This document shows, piece after piece, positions 1 through 10,379 of a stretch of DNA of 64,000 nucleotides (positions are counted from its first letter, which is position 1; each line of letters starts with the position of its first letter). Below the pieces are notes generated by a model. The model was not told the origin of the DNA and did no database searches. It saw only the letters and a list, made by a program, of their open reading frames with translations. Source of the stretch: Sacculina carcini (Eukaryota; Arthropoda; Thecostraca; Sacculinidae); NCBI GenBank assembly GCA_916048095.2, contig OU696570.1, positions 9,973,816-10,037,815 on the forward strand, in the 5' to 3' direction. Both the position numbers and the translations under genes were made by a program.

Positions 1-195
1 CTAGGCATGCAGCCGTATAAGTCTGAAGTTTCTACGTGAATTTCAGAATGAATGACTAATATGTCTGTCTGCTAGAATGTGTATAATAGAGAGGATAAAA
101 CACTGGATTATTATTTCCAGTTGTAAGCCATTTGTTTTGGTGTTTTTTATTATTATGGGGGTACGCCCTTTGCTAATTCATTCACTCATAGTTCA

Positions 196-362
196 GTTAA
201 CCCATTAATGCCCGAAGGTAACCAAAATAGGTAGATGAGTGATTTTCGCAGGAACGCCAATTTATGGCACACTCAACATTTGTAATGAATTTCACAGAGA
301 AAATATTTTATAGTTTTCAAGATATGAGCTATCCAGTTCTCTGGACGCTGGGCACCTAACAG
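196..362. mobile_element. Candidate piggyBac-like miniature element
   Basis: The left edge reads TTAACCCATTAATGCCC, which has the TTAA target plus CCC start typical of piggyBac ends. Near 335-355 an inverted CTGGACGCTGGGCACC appears. The same end motif recurs at 1876-1900 and, inverted, at 2228-2249, so it is a repeated family. The right boundary is vague and no transposase is present. Confidence 0.3.
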
Positions 363-508
363 TACCATTATTCCATTATATGCGAGGAAAACACTTTCAG
401 CATGTATGCACCATTTTATTTCGAGTTTTAGGTCAAACTACCACGACTCAGAGCGGATAAATGGTCTTATGTCCACCTCCCGAAGGCAATAATTTTGACC
501 CCCATTAT

Positions 509-704
509 CAGTGGCGGCGTCAGGATTTTTACGATGGGGGACTGAAGAGGGTAAGGACAAATAAGATTACTGTAGGCAGTAAAGCTTCATTTACAGTGGA
601 AATAATTTTGATGTCCATGATTATGATTTTGGGGGGAGGCTTAGAGGGGCTTGATATATTTGAGGGGGGAAGTAGCCCCTAAGACCCCCTTGACGCCGCG
701 ACTT
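509..704. mobile_element. hAT-like MITE with 8-bp target duplication
   Basis: A 196-bp non-coding element bounded by CAGTGGCGGCGTCAGG on the left and CTTGACGCCGCGACTT on the right, which are imperfect inverted repeats. It is flanked on both sides by the exact 8-bp direct repeat CCCATTAT (501-508 and 705-712). An 8-bp duplication with CAGTGGCGG-type ends is the usual signature of hAT elements. It codes for nothing and would have been moved by a transposase made elsewhere. Confidence 0.75.
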
Positions 705-1186
705 CCCATTATAAATACAGCAGCATTATAATAGAGGTACGACTCTGGGAAAATGCAATTTCGAGCAGCCCCTCGGTATCCTGGAGACTTACGATACCTT
801 TATACACTATTTTAGAATATATTTCAATAGCATGTGTCAGTCAACGGGGCTCCTCAACACTCGGGCCGCCCCGGCGCGGGGGGGGGGGGGGTGCTCGGGC
901 GGTTACTACGGTTCTGCCAGGACTATCATCTTTACGACTCCAATACAACCTATTGTTTGGATATTTAGCACATCCACTCAACATGAATCCTCCAAGCATT
1001 ACTAAAATATCATCTGTCACATTCAGCGATCTATTTTTTTAACTGCATACAAATCTGTCTGTGCAACAAGGTTTCAATGCACTTTTGATCTAAAACAATC
1101 TGAATAGCTCACACTATGTAGCAGTTAATACGACTTAATCAGTAAGAACAGAGGTACGGTTCATTGCTGTATATAAGAGATTCAGG

Positions 1187-1268
1187 ACATGAATGAACAT
1201 GAACGTGGACATGAATGATTGAGGACATGACAGAGGACATGAGGACATGAATGATTCATGGATGAACA
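1187..1268. repeat. GGACATGA-type short tandem repeat
   Basis: The motif GGACATGA(ATGA) recurs five or more times in about 80 bp with small spacers (GGACATGAATGA, GAGGACATGA and similar). It is a degenerate minisatellite with no open frame of interest. Confidence 0.6.
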
Positions 1269-1504
1269 TCAGATTCCATACTCATCTTCAAAAATCAACA
1301 CAGAAGCAGTAAGTTATCGATTTGTTGAGTCCTTCTTTTGTTTGTTACAATACATAAGCATATCAATTGATCAGTATAAGCCCTAAATTATTTCAATTTA
1401 AAAAATACAAGTATTGATTCTTGTTTTATAATACGTAAACTTGTAATGATGTCTTGTAATGAGTGTATATATATATATACTCGGTCGTAAATCCTGGGGT
1501 TTTT

Positions 1505-1524
1505 GGGGGGTATATATACCCCCC
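1505..1524. repeat. Perfect 20-bp palindrome
   Basis: Six G, then TATATATA, then six C form a perfect self-complementary 20-mer. It lies in AT-rich non-coding sequence. It may be the centre of a degenerate inverted-repeat element or a chance low-complexity palindrome. Confidence 0.7.
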
Positions 1525-1865
1525 GACAAATTGGCTGGGGTACGAATATGCAATTATACTCCCCGAGATTTCTGCTGATTTCAGTTCATTGAGTATATTA
1601 TCATCAAAATCAGCATAGCAGGCAAATGACAATGGGCCAACAATGCAAGAAATTCTAAATATGTGAAGAATTATATTACGCAATACACTTTTCATTGTGG
1701 TATGTGTGTTGTAATTGAATAGGCTGAAAATAGTTGAGGGTACCATGCGATTGACCAACTGAGTCAACTTGGAACACTAATGCATGATGGCTGTCATCCC
1801 CCCGAGCCTCGACACCAATCTACGCCGATGTATATATATCCAGATCATTATTTCCAATGAGCGTA

Positions 1866-2249
1866 GGTAATGGATGCCCAGCGTCCAGAAAAATGGACAC
1901 CTATAAGTGAACTCTTATAACTCAAAGCCATATCATATGCGATACCTATTTATTATTTAAATGCATAGCTGCAACACTTATGTACGTGTTAATACAGTTG
2001 TATGTAAATAAAACTGGTAGTAAAGAAATTAGGGCAATATGACTGAGCCGGAGCGACGCCGTGCAGCCGCCCTGGTGCAACTCTGCAGTGTACCGGTTCA
2101 CAACACGTGCTAAATATGTTTGGCTGCGCTGCCCGTTTTATGGCAGACAGGCTGATGTTCAGGGTCTCTCCTCATCATATCATTACACTTCAATACTGCC
2201 AGGTAAAATCACTATGGCGGTTTTTCTAGCGTCCATTTTTCTGGGTTAA
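1866..2249. mobile_element. Candidate piggyBac-like remnant, second copy
   Basis: The left side has ATGCCCAGCGTCCAGAAAAA and the right side ends with GCGTCCATTTTTCTGGGTTAA-like sequence, which is the inverse of the left side and closes on a TTAA. No coding frame is evident. The shared end motif links it to the 196-362 candidate. Assignment to piggyBac rests only on the TTAA and CCC ends. Confidence 0.3.
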
Positions 2250-2382
2250 ATGTGCATTTATATTCCAGACTTTGAGCTCTATACATTTTTGTACGCTCTA
2301 AAGCATATATACACACATGTGGTATGTATACTGATACACATGCTCATGTACATTGTGCATGTAGACATGTACAAAAAACCTG

Positions 2383-2735
2383 TTCCTGTTCAAAAAACAA
2401 ATTGTTTCGATTTGTATACCTCCCTGCACGGTTTCCCATGCTTTTCTACCTGAAAAGGCCGAAAATCACAACCATTTTTGTTTAAAATGTGTCTATACCC
2501 TGCCGCATTGGACTTTCGCGTCCGAAGTTTCGTTTCGCGCCCGATACCGTAGGAAGTACCCGATTTTGTCTTGCACCGCGCAGTTGTTTCACGTATGACT
2601 TGTGTTACAGTTGCCATTGGAGAATAAATTGGGTATCAAATTGAAGCATTTGTTCCCGCATAAATAATTTGAGTAGATTTACTCAAGAAAAACTTTGCAT
2701 TTTGACATTTATTATTTAAATGTGATTTATTATTA
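2383..2735 (+). repeat. Left arm of split inverted repeat
   Basis: About 350 bp that recurs in inverted orientation at 11773-12200 with clear but imperfect identity. Shared landmarks are the CCTGCCGCATTGGACTTT block (near 2500), the CTTGTGTTACAGTTGC block (near 2600) and an AT-rich inner end finishing in TTATTATTAT. The two arms point at each other, and their inner edges are complementary AT-rich runs, as in a foldback element. Everything between the arms is other transposons. No gene is seen in the arm. Confidence 0.65.
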
Positions 2736-2813
2736 TCATTCTTTATCAGTATTCAGCCTAGTGTCATTGAGTGCGGACGTGTTTCGGTAGCTCTGTGCTT
2801 GTGAAGTGAAGTG

Positions 2814-3465
2814 ATGGCAAAGGCGGCAAGTACTTCGGACCTGAGGGAGGCACTTATTGACTGCCTGAAAAGTGAAGATGTCTTGAGTATAGTGAGAGAA
2901 ATTATTGTGGCTCCGGCAGTTGAGGCTGCTGTGTCAGCCGTGCTGCATACCAAGGACGATGAAATTTCTGCTCTTAAAGTGGAGCTAACCGTGGCGCAGG
3001 ATAGAATCTGCATGCTGGAGCAGAGCAGCAGACGCAAAAACCTCTGTGTCATGGGCATCACCGAAGTTGAAGGTGAAAATGCAAATAGTTCATGAACTTG
3101 CTTTGAGCATTGGAGTCAACCTCGCAGAAGATGACATTGAAGGAGTTCACCGGATTGGCAACCGAACTGAAGGTAAATCTCGACCTCTCCTGGTCAAATT
3201 TGAGAGAATGAGAAAACGCCAGCAATTCCACAAAACCAGGTCAATGTTGAAGAACTCATCGGCGAAAAAACATGTCTATATAAACGATCACCTGACTGCG
3301 AACAACATCAAATTGGCATATGAACTGCGGCAAATGCGAAAAAACGGAATAATTCACGCGGTATGGAGCGACCATTCTGGCATATTCATGCGGATTACTG
3401 AGCACGCCCGTGCGGTGAAGGTCAAGTCAATGACCGAGGCCCAATCACACAATCGGGCCAGTTAG
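2814..3465 (+). pseudogene. LINE ORF1 protein, frameshifted
   Basis: The N-terminal half (2814-3094) is acidic and probably coiled coil, ending with the motif RRKNLCVMGI. After a frameshift near 3080 the second half (to 3465) contains GVHRIGN and a long basic stretch. This layout, a coiled coil followed by an RRM-like and basic C-terminal segment, matches L1/CR1-type ORF1 nucleic acid chaperones that coat the LINE RNA. The start at 2814 is the first ATG. Assignment is by layout and motif, not by search. Confidence 0.6.
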
Positions 3466-3699
3466 TACAGCGACAGAAAAAACGGGTCCAGGTTTGCCAC
3501 AAACTCACCAGTCGACTGTTCAACCAAACCAAGCCGTGCGTACAAGGTATGTCGCAAGGAAAAACAATCGTAAAAGTTGAGCCAAGCTTATGCATCCATC
3601 GCAGTATACTGCATGGAACACACGATTGTGTCAATCTATTAGTCTTATTCACTCATTAATTAGAAAGGTATCGCCTTATAGCCGATCATTTCTGCCTGT

Positions 3700-3960
3700 T
3701 TGTGTATGCGTATGCTTGTGACAATGTGCGAATGTGTGTGTGCGTGTGTGAGAGTGTGTCTACATGAATGTAAAAGAGGAGCAATTTGTGTATGCGTGCG
3801 TGTGTGTGCGTGTGAAATATGTTCATGTCCTTATGTGTTCAAGTGTATGAAAGGTACTGTTTGTGTGTGTGCGTGTGTGTGTGTGTGAACCATATCTTTG
3901 CACTCAAGTTGTAGTGTGTATGTGGGCATGTGTGACTGAGTCAAGTGTTTGTGTACATGT
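3700..3960. repeat. GT-rich degenerate microsatellite
   Basis: About 260 bp rich in TGTGTG and TGCGTG with interruptions, lying between LINE ORF1 and ORF2. The open frames here are low-complexity Cys/Val products and are not genes. Confidence 0.7.
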
Positions 3961-4049
3961 GTGGGGGTGGATGCCTACCTGTGTAAATTGTGAGGTGGGT
4001 TGTGGGTGCTCTTGTGTATCATTGAGGGATCTAGTGAAACATCTTGACA

Positions 4050-5079
4050 ATGGTTGATGTTAACACAGCTGATGCTGACATCGATGAGACAAACAACCTG
4101 GATGTGGAAAATAATACTTTTGACGTATATGACATTGACACCTTCAACTGCAAGTTCCAAAACACGAAGGGATTTATGGCACTTCATTTGAATGTACGTA
4201 GTTTGAATAAGCACATTGAACATCTGACATCCTTCTTGAGTGATCTTGAAATAAATATCGATGTAGTTGCCATATCAGAAACATGGGTGAACGACACTTC
4301 GATAGATTTTTGTCGTATGGCGGGATATCAAGTGTTTCACCAGACACATCAGAACAAAAGAGGAGGTGGCGTGGCCGTATTTGTCAAAAACATGCATCAA
4401 GCCAAACACATACCTCGTCTCAGTATAGGAATACCTGATTTGATGGAGGTGATTACGGTGGATATCTCTGTTAAGAGCAAAGTAATTAGAATTTCTTGTG
4501 TCTACCGTCCTCCTGGCACACCTATCAATAAGTTCACTGATGAAATGAACAAATTAGTCGATAATTCGAGCAGCCATAATTGGATGATTATGGGTGATTT
4601 CAATATAAACTTGCTGAACTCTGACGACCACTTACCAACTCGAATTTTCTTTAACGAAATGACAAATAATGGGTTTCTTCCACTGATCAGGTCAGTGACT
4701 AGAGCATCGACCAAATCAAACACTGTGATTGATAATATCTTCGCAAATTATGTGACCAGTTCACTATCAAGTGGCGTAATCTGCGAAGACATTTCTGACC
4801 ACTTCCCGATATTTACACTGTTGAATGAATCTGATTCTACACCAAAAGAAAGTACTTTTTTGAAAAGACGATATTCTACAAAAAGGCTGCGACGACTCAA
4901 TCATGAACTGGAGCAAACAAACTGGGACGTTATACAAGGTGATGATATAAATGTGTCATATGAATGTTTCCTCAGTCTTTACCTTCAGTTAGTAAACATA
5001 CATATGCCGATGTATGAAGCTAAGAACAAAACTGTTCAGCATAAACCGTGGATAACTAAGGGCATAAAAATATCGAGCT
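4050..5079 (+). CDS. LINE ORF2, endonuclease part
   Basis: This frame encodes an APE-type endonuclease that would nick target DNA for target-primed reverse transcription. Visible motifs are LHLNVRSLNKH (N-terminal strand), ISETWV (catalytic Glu), YRPPGTP, MGDFNINLL (catalytic Asp-Asn), and SDHFPIF (catalytic Asp-His). The first in-frame ATG is 4050. The frame stops four bases into the gypsy LTR and resumes at 7533. Catalytic residues appear intact. Confidence 0.85.
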
Positions 5080-5234
5080 TGTAGCAGTTCGGCTAGATAC
5101 ACACACGGGCGCGGTTGATGAATGAATGTATATTATTAACAACAATGGCGGATGAATGATAATCAAACACATTAACGACGCACCACATACAAAACAATAC
5201 AAATACAATTAGTGTTGCCAGGTCACTGGCTACA
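5080..5234 (-). repeat. 3' LTR of CsRn1-like element
   Basis: A 155-bp repeat of the same length as 7374-7528, starting TG and ending CA on either strand, with inverted TGTAGC/GCTACA tips. On the minus strand it follows a G-rich tract (GTAGGGGGGC) suited to be the polypurine primer. The stop codon of the integrase frame lies at its edge. Confidence 0.9.
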
Positions 5235-6564
5235 GCCCCCCTACAGGTACCTGCACCGACTGTACGAACCGGCGTGGAGGACAGACGGGTCTTGCACGCC
5301 GGGACCAAACTATACGAGATGGCGGCAGTGATGGAACTGGCGAACGAATTCGGGTCGGCACGTTCGACATAGCTGGTGGCGAATGAGAACCGGAACTTGA
5401 CGGGTCCGATGAGGCCAGTTGAGACTGTACAGCACGCTCCAGATGTGCCGGCTTCAGTCGGTCCACGGCCACCGTGTCCTGTCGTCCTTTGTTGTTGATA
5501 ACGAATGATTTGTCTCCTCGGTGAATCACTTCATACGGTCCCTGGTACGGTGGAGTCAATGGAGGACGAACACCGTCGACCCTCAGGAACACATGTGTAG
5601 CGGTTGCCAGCGATGGGAACACGAACGGACGCTCGGCATCGTAGCGGCGATGCCACGCTGTCGGTACAGGCTGCAAGTGGGCAAAGGACTGGACCAGTTG
5701 ACGAGCCACTTCACTCGCTGGAGCAGGGTGACTCTCTGAGAAAAATTGTCCAGGGAGGCGCATTTTCTCACCCAGGACTAACTCTGCAGCCGAAGTGCCG
5801 ATGTCGGGCTTGAAAGCAGCACGCATTCCCATGAGTACGACTGGTAGAGCCGACGGCCAGTTGACGTTCCTCTGCAGGGCAGCAGTTAACGCGGCTTTCA
5901 GCTGACGGTGGACACGTTCAACCAGGCCATTTTGCTGTGGCATATAGGCGCAAGACGTGGTCAGCTGCACTCCCATCAATACCCACAACTCTTTCCACAG
6001 GTCGGATACGAATTGGCTACCGCGGTCCGACGTGATAGAGCGGCACATACCGAAGCGCGCCACCCAGTCGAGTAGATATTTCGCACAGTTGGAAGCTGTT
6101 GCATCCTTCATCGGGACAGCGTCTGGGTAACGGGTGAATCGGTCGATGACAGTGAAAACGTACCGGTATCCGCCGGACTCCGGCAGAGGACCCACAATGT
6201 CTACATGGAGACTCTCGAACCGACCGGAAGGTGCAGGCGGGCGACGCAGTGGTGTGACCTGATGTCTTGTTACCTTGCATTGCTGACAATGTAGGCAGTT
6301 CTTGGTCCATGCAGCAACTTTGAACGCAACGCGAGCGAACACGAATCTCTCCGAGATCAAACGACGAGTTGCACGAACACTCGGATGATGCATATTGTGA
6401 AACTGCTCATAGATCTCACGCTGCAGGGAGGCCGGCACCAGGGGCCGATCCATGCCCGTCGAAACATCGACGAGGAGTCCAGACGCAACACCTTCTATGT
6501 CACGTCGCTCGATGCTCAGTGATGCGGACGAGGCCAGCGACGCAACTTCTTGGCAGCTGACTTG
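5230..6564 (-). CDS. Ty3/gypsy integrase
   Basis: Integrase that would join element cDNA to host DNA. Read on the minus strand from just after a premature TAA (6567-6565). It shows an HHCC zinc finger (HNMHHPSVRATRR then CLHCQQC) and the DDE core: D in HVDIVGPLP, D in SITSDRGSQF, E in NGLVERVHR. The C-terminal part has VFLRVDGVR and PYQGPYEVI, typical of the chromo-like tail region. All three catalytic acids are present. The frame is the same as the upstream gag-RNase H frame, so only one stop separates them. The next ATG downstream of the stop is at 6453. Confidence 0.9.
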   Translation of the reverse strand, partial: QVSCQEVASLASSASLSIERRDIEGVASGLLVDVSTGMDRPLVPASLQREIYEQFHNMHHPSVRATRRLISERFVFARVAFKVAAWTKNCLHCQQCKVTRHQVTPLRRPPAPSGRFESLHVDIVGPLPESGGYRYVFTVIDRFTRYPDAVPMKDATASNCAKYLLDWVARFGMCRSITSDRGSQFVSDLWKELWVLMGVQLTTSCAYMPQQNGLVERVHRQLKAALTAALQRNVNWPSALPVVLMGMRAAFKPDIGTSAAELVLGEKMRLPGQFFSESHPAPASEVARQLVQSFAHLQPVPTAWHRRYDAERPFVFPSLATATHVFLRVDGVRPPLTPPYQGPYEVIHRGDKSFVINNKGRQDTVAVDRLKPAHLERAVQSQLASSDPSSSGSHSPPAMSNVPTRIRSPVPSLPPSRIVWSRRARPVCPPRRFVQSVQVPVGGL

Positions 6565-7263
6565 TTATTTGGCCAATCGCACTAGATCCAAGCCTTGTTG
6601 TGCTTCAGTGTGGACGACAGAGGAACGCAGTGGAGCTCCTCCAGCAATGTGCACTGGTGGTCGACTTAGGCAGTCCGAGACGACGTTTCTGGGTCCGCTG
6701 ATGTGACGAATGTCCGTCGAGAACTCACTTATAAAGGCAAGCTGTCGCTGCACTCGAGGCGAACGTTCTGCCGAACTGGTGAAGGCGTACGTGAGCGGAC
6801 ACTCTTTGTTCAGCCACTCGCGGCAGAGTGATTGGAGCGCCCCAGGCATTCTGCACAGGAACACTTCGCGGATAATTTCGTGGTCCGTGTCGTCTGGGTA
6901 CAGTGCTGCGAGGTCTCCAAATAACTCGGACGGCTTCCTCGATCCAAGTTGTCTCGGCAGATTCTCAAGTCGTCCAAGACGCTCTGCAGGTGTGAGTCGC
7001 AGTCTGCTTCTCAGCCTGTGCTGGAGACGATCATAGCAGTCGGGGGCCAGCGGTGACTGCGACACAATATCCTTCACTAGCCTTAACTGAGCCGGCGGGA
7101 GTTTTGCGAGGACCTTGCGGAGTTTCGTGGCTTGTGTTGTGATGCCCCCGTCAATGAGGAGATTATCACACATTAACAGCCATGTATCAATGTCCATCTC
7201 ATCGAAAGTGGGCAGTTCCACACGAATTGGGGCGCACAATCCCTCAGCCGTCTCAAAAGACAT
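6565..7263 (-). pseudogene. Gag N-terminus fused to RNase H tail
   Basis: The first ATG (7263) opens a gag with the motif VELPTFDEMDIDTWL and continues for about 150 residues. It then jumps in frame to the end of RNase H, seen as SPRVQRQLAFISEF and NVVSDCLSRPP. The missing middle would have held the zinc knuckle, protease and RT. A single in-frame TAA at 6567-6565 ends it, after which the integrase frame continues. The deletion is therefore frame-preserving. Confidence 0.8.
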
Positions 7264-7359
7264 GGCAAATAATGAAAATGGAAGCGAAAGCAATTATATA
7301 ATCAATAATGAATGTGAGAAACAGTCTCTCGAAATCTCACTTGCATAAAGCGAGAATAA

Positions 7360-7371
7360 TCGGGGTCACCA
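7360..7371 (-). other. Primer binding site, tRNA-Trp type
   Basis: On the minus strand TGGTGACCCCGA lies two bases inside the 5' LTR (7374-7528). This matches the complement of the tRNA-Trp 3' end used by CsRn1-type elements. It fixes the minus orientation of the element. Confidence 0.8.
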
Positions 7372-7373
7372 CT

Positions 7374-7528
7374 TGTAGCAGTTCGGCTAGATACACACAC
7401 GGGCGCGGTTGATGAATGAATGTATATTATTAACAACAATGGCGGATGAATGATAATCAAACACATTAACGACGCACCACATACAAAACAATACAAATAC
7501 AATTAGTGTTGCCAGGTCACTGGCTACA
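7374..7528 (-). repeat. 5' LTR of CsRn1-like element
   Basis: Partner of 5080-5234, same length and nearly or wholly identical by eye, which points to a fairly recent insertion. The flanking AGCT at 7529-7532 matches 5076-5079. Confidence 0.9.
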
Positions 7529-7532
7529 AGCT

Positions 7533-8670
7533 GTACCAAGCGCCACATGTACGCAAACTTTCTCGCGACAAAAAATGCAGTTGATAAAGAGTCTTACATT
7601 GTGTACAAGAATGCGTTGACTAAAATCGTCAATAAAAGTAAGCAGCTGTACTATCGCAAGCTATTTGAGGAAAGATCGGTCTCGGCCAAGATGGAATGGG
7701 CGAAAATTAAAAGAGAAATCAACATGGTACCGCAAAAGAATATCAAAATTAATCAGATTGGAAATAATAAAGGTCCATCCGATAGATCACAGACGATACC
7801 TGATTCTCTCAACGACTACTTTGTCAACGTCGGAACAGATTTGTCGGACAAATTACCATTGCTGACTAAGAACCCCTTGAAACATGTGGGACCAATAAGC
7901 CACACTTTGTTCATTGGTCCTACAACCGAATGGGAAATCCTGAATATTATCCATCACAGTGAGGGACAACTATCTACCGATTGCAACAACATAAGCATGA
8001 ACCTAGTAAAACAATCTTCAATACATTTATCCCGACCGCTGGCATATCTCTTCAACTTGTCCATTGCGCAAGGTGTGTTCCCAACGCTGATGAGAACCGC
8101 CAAGATAATTCCTGTTCACAAGTCAGGGGACAGGACTGATAAAAGCAACTACTGTCCGATATCGATACTTGATACATTCTCCAAAATATTTAAAAAATTA
8201 TTCAATGAGAGGTTACAAAAATGTATCGCTAAAAACCATGTTATCGACGAAAACCATGTTATCGACGAAAACCAATACGGATTTCGACCAAATGTGGGTA
8301 CGTCTCACGCTATCCTAGACGTGATAAATGAAATCACCGATGGTTTTGAGAAAAAAGAGAAGATAATTGGTGTAATGCTCGATCTCAAGAAGGCATTTGA
8401 CACTGTAAATCACGATATTCTCAAAGCAAAACTACAATATGGCTTGCGTGGAATATCCCATAGCTGGTTGTCATCGTATCTTTCAGAAAGGAGTCAGTAC
8501 GTGTCACTAGAAGGTGAACTATCTGCAAAAAACGCTCAAATGTGGAGTGCCTCAGGGATCGGTATTGGGTCCAACACTTTTTTTATTGTATATAAATGAC
8601 ATTCAACGTATCACACATATGTAAAATGATTGTTTTTGCAGACGACACCAATTTGTTTTTAGAAAAGCAA
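7533..8670 (+). pseudogene. LINE ORF2, reverse transcriptase part
   Basis: Continues the endonuclease frame after the gypsy insertion. Motifs include AKIIPVHKSGDR, ENQYGFRPN, VMLDLKKAFDTVNH (catalytic Asp) and, after a frameshift near 8565, [14 protein letters not shown] and FADDTNLF (catalytic Asp pair). An 18-bp tandem duplication (8234-8251 and 8252-8269) adds six residues (HVIDEN type) just before the YGFRP motif. After the FADD motif a stop appears and the thumb region is missing, so this copy is dead. Confidence 0.85.
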
Positions 8671-8689
8671 TAAGACTCATAAACAATAC

Positions 8690-9011
8690 ACATTACCATG
8701 ACAACACTTCACATTTCTTCAAAAAACTCAACATTTTGAAATTCAGTGACCAAATCAAATTCAACACACTAGCAAAAATGTTTAGTGCTTTTCATTACCA
8801 ATTACCTACGAATATACAGAGCAAGTTTGTACTGAATCACAGACATGCGGATAAATTTACTCTGTCCTATACACGTACAAGAGCAAGAAACATTTCCTTC
8901 TTTCATCAGGGTGTCAAACTTTGGAATCGGTTGCAATGTTTCCTTAAAAAATCTCTCACGATGTCAGCATTCAAGAAGCATATAAGAGCAGAATTCCTGA
9001 AACATTACTGA
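8690..9011 (+). pseudogene. LINE ORF2, C-terminal fragment
   Basis: Encodes a typical C-terminal tail of CR1/jockey-type ORF2: LNILKFSDQIKFNTLAKM, then LSYTRTRARN, GVKLWNRL and a final FKKHIRAEFL. It follows directly on the truncated RT, so sequence between the catalytic motif and this tail has been deleted. The 3' untranslated part to about 9275 ends in a short ATG repeat. Confidence 0.75.
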
Positions 9012-9473
9012 TCCCTTTATATGCCGTGATAGTTGATCTCAATGGGAGCACCGACTACCCACATGTTTTGTGCGTAAAACCTTCGAATTATCTACGTTCT
9101 GTGTCTTGTTTACCCACATATCACACTTTGTCTATGTGTTATATAGTTCTTGTACGGTTTGTTTGTATGTTGATCGCGGGCTACACAATCCTTTCGGATT
9201 CTCATGCCCTGCCCTTTGCGTATTGTATTGTATACTGAGATTGTGTATTGTGAAAGGCAAAATAAATGATGATGATTCTACATGTAGTTAAGACAATAGT
9301 GATCTTGCCTAAACAGCAGCATGCGTTTTTCCCCATCCATTTCCCGCGTTTGAAGCAAATTAAACGTCTGATCGGCCCAAACAATATACCGAAAAAAGCT
9401 TGTGGCGTGTCATGCATATTTTATTCATTGTATAAATGTGTGTATATTTAAATGTGTATGCGTGCGCGTATGC

Positions 9474-9700
9474 GTTTATATGTATGTGCCGCATGTGTTT
9501 GTATGTTTGTGTGGCATGCCTTCTAGAATGTTCGGTGTAGGTTAGGTGACGTGTGTCTGCGTACAACCAGCAAACACGCTTGTTTCATGTGTATACGTGT
9601 ACGTATGTGTCTCTATGTATGTGCCGCATGTGTCTGTATGTTTGTGTGGCATGCGTTCTAGAATATTCCATGTAGGTTAGGTGACGTGTGTGTGCGTGTT
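9474..9700. repeat. 135-bp tandem duplication
   Basis: Two diverged copies about 135 bp apart share GTATGTGCCGCATGTG, GGCATGC.TTCTAGAAT and TGTAGGTTAGGTGACGTGTG. They lie inside the left part of the TIR transposon. No coding function is seen. Confidence 0.75.
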
Positions 9701-10379
9701 AGCTTGCGAAAATAGTTCAGTCAATCACAGTAGCCTACGTGCTGGCGTGATCACCTTGCTACCAATCGGGTGGTTACATTTGTCTTTTGCTATTGTCTGG
9801 CCAATTGTGTTCCAATGTTCATACGCGGTCGGGTCGATGCACACGCACGGTCAAGTTCATTTAAGTCCCGTCCCTTCGGTGCGCGGGCAGTTGGACTGGG
9901 ACTTTGGCAATAGCTTGACTGACAAGGCTACTCTGTGTGTCTCGCTCGCCTTGTGTCAGTTCGACCCGAGCATCGTCCGACACATTGTGTTTGACAACGT
10001 GCTCGTTGCGATTGCCGCGCATTGGCCTAGGATATTACCTGTATTACTTGTAACGGTGCAGTAGCTGTTTCAGTGGTGGACTCGCTACACTACTGTTACG
10101 GAATTCTGTGCCGCGGCCTTCGTGCCGAGGTTTTGCTCGTCTCCGGCCTTGTGATATTCTTTGTACCATTGTTACTGTGTATTTATAATATATATGATGT
10201 GCTACACCGCTCTTTGTTATGTGCGCGCTCTGAACGAGCTTCGCGTAACAAGCTCAACACTTCCCTTACTTCCAGCTGGACAACATTGGTGCATACTCTC
10301 GTACGTATATATACCCTCATTTTTGGCATTAGCCAGATCAGTTCACAGTAGTGTTTATTTTTGCTGGTTTGCAGATCTG

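Larger units (their letters stand above)
1..2330. other. Non-coding left flank
   Basis: No coding region can be supported here; the open frames are short and lack recognisable domains. The stretch holds a small hAT-like element (509-704), two candidate piggyBac-like remnants, a 13-base G run near 880-892, a GGACATGA-type short tandem repeat near 1187-1268, and a perfect palindrome at 1505-1524. Confidence 0.6.
5080..7528 (-). mobile_element. CsRn1-like Ty3/gypsy element, internally deleted
   Basis: Two 155-bp LTRs (5080-5234 and 7374-7528) with TGTAGC...GCTACA ends enclose 2139 bp. A 4-bp target duplication AGCT flanks it. On the minus strand the order is 5' LTR, a tRNA-Trp-type primer site, the start of gag, the end of RNase H, integrase, a G-rich tract and the 3' LTR. 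The gag C-terminus, protease and most of RT are missing. A tRNA-Trp primer and this integrase type are known features of the CsRn1 clade. It sits inside LINE ORF2, so it is younger than that LINE. Confidence 0.9.
2740..9275 (+). mobile_element. LINE of the CR1/jockey group, split by an LTR element
   Basis: Order on +: ORF1 (2814-3465, frameshifted), a GT-rich spacer, the endonuclease half of ORF2 (4050-5079), a 2449-bp gypsy insertion (5080-7528), the RT half of ORF2 (7533-8670), then the C-terminal region (8690-9011) and a 3' end finishing in a short ATG-type repeat near 9265-9275. The ORF2 frame is continuous across the gypsy insertion once one AGCT target copy is discounted. The RT is broken by a frameshift near 8565 and sequence appears lost between the catalytic motif and the C-terminal part. 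Confidence 0.85.

Noticed and set aside
2061..2617. Short frames on both strands around the left foldback arm
   Set aside because: No domain, no splice context, and the sequence is repeated non-coding DNA.
9681..10064. 127-codon open frame between the TIR and the decayed transposon gene
   Set aside because: No motif recognised and no continuity with the downstream segments; could be a 5' untranslated or promoter part of the transposon.
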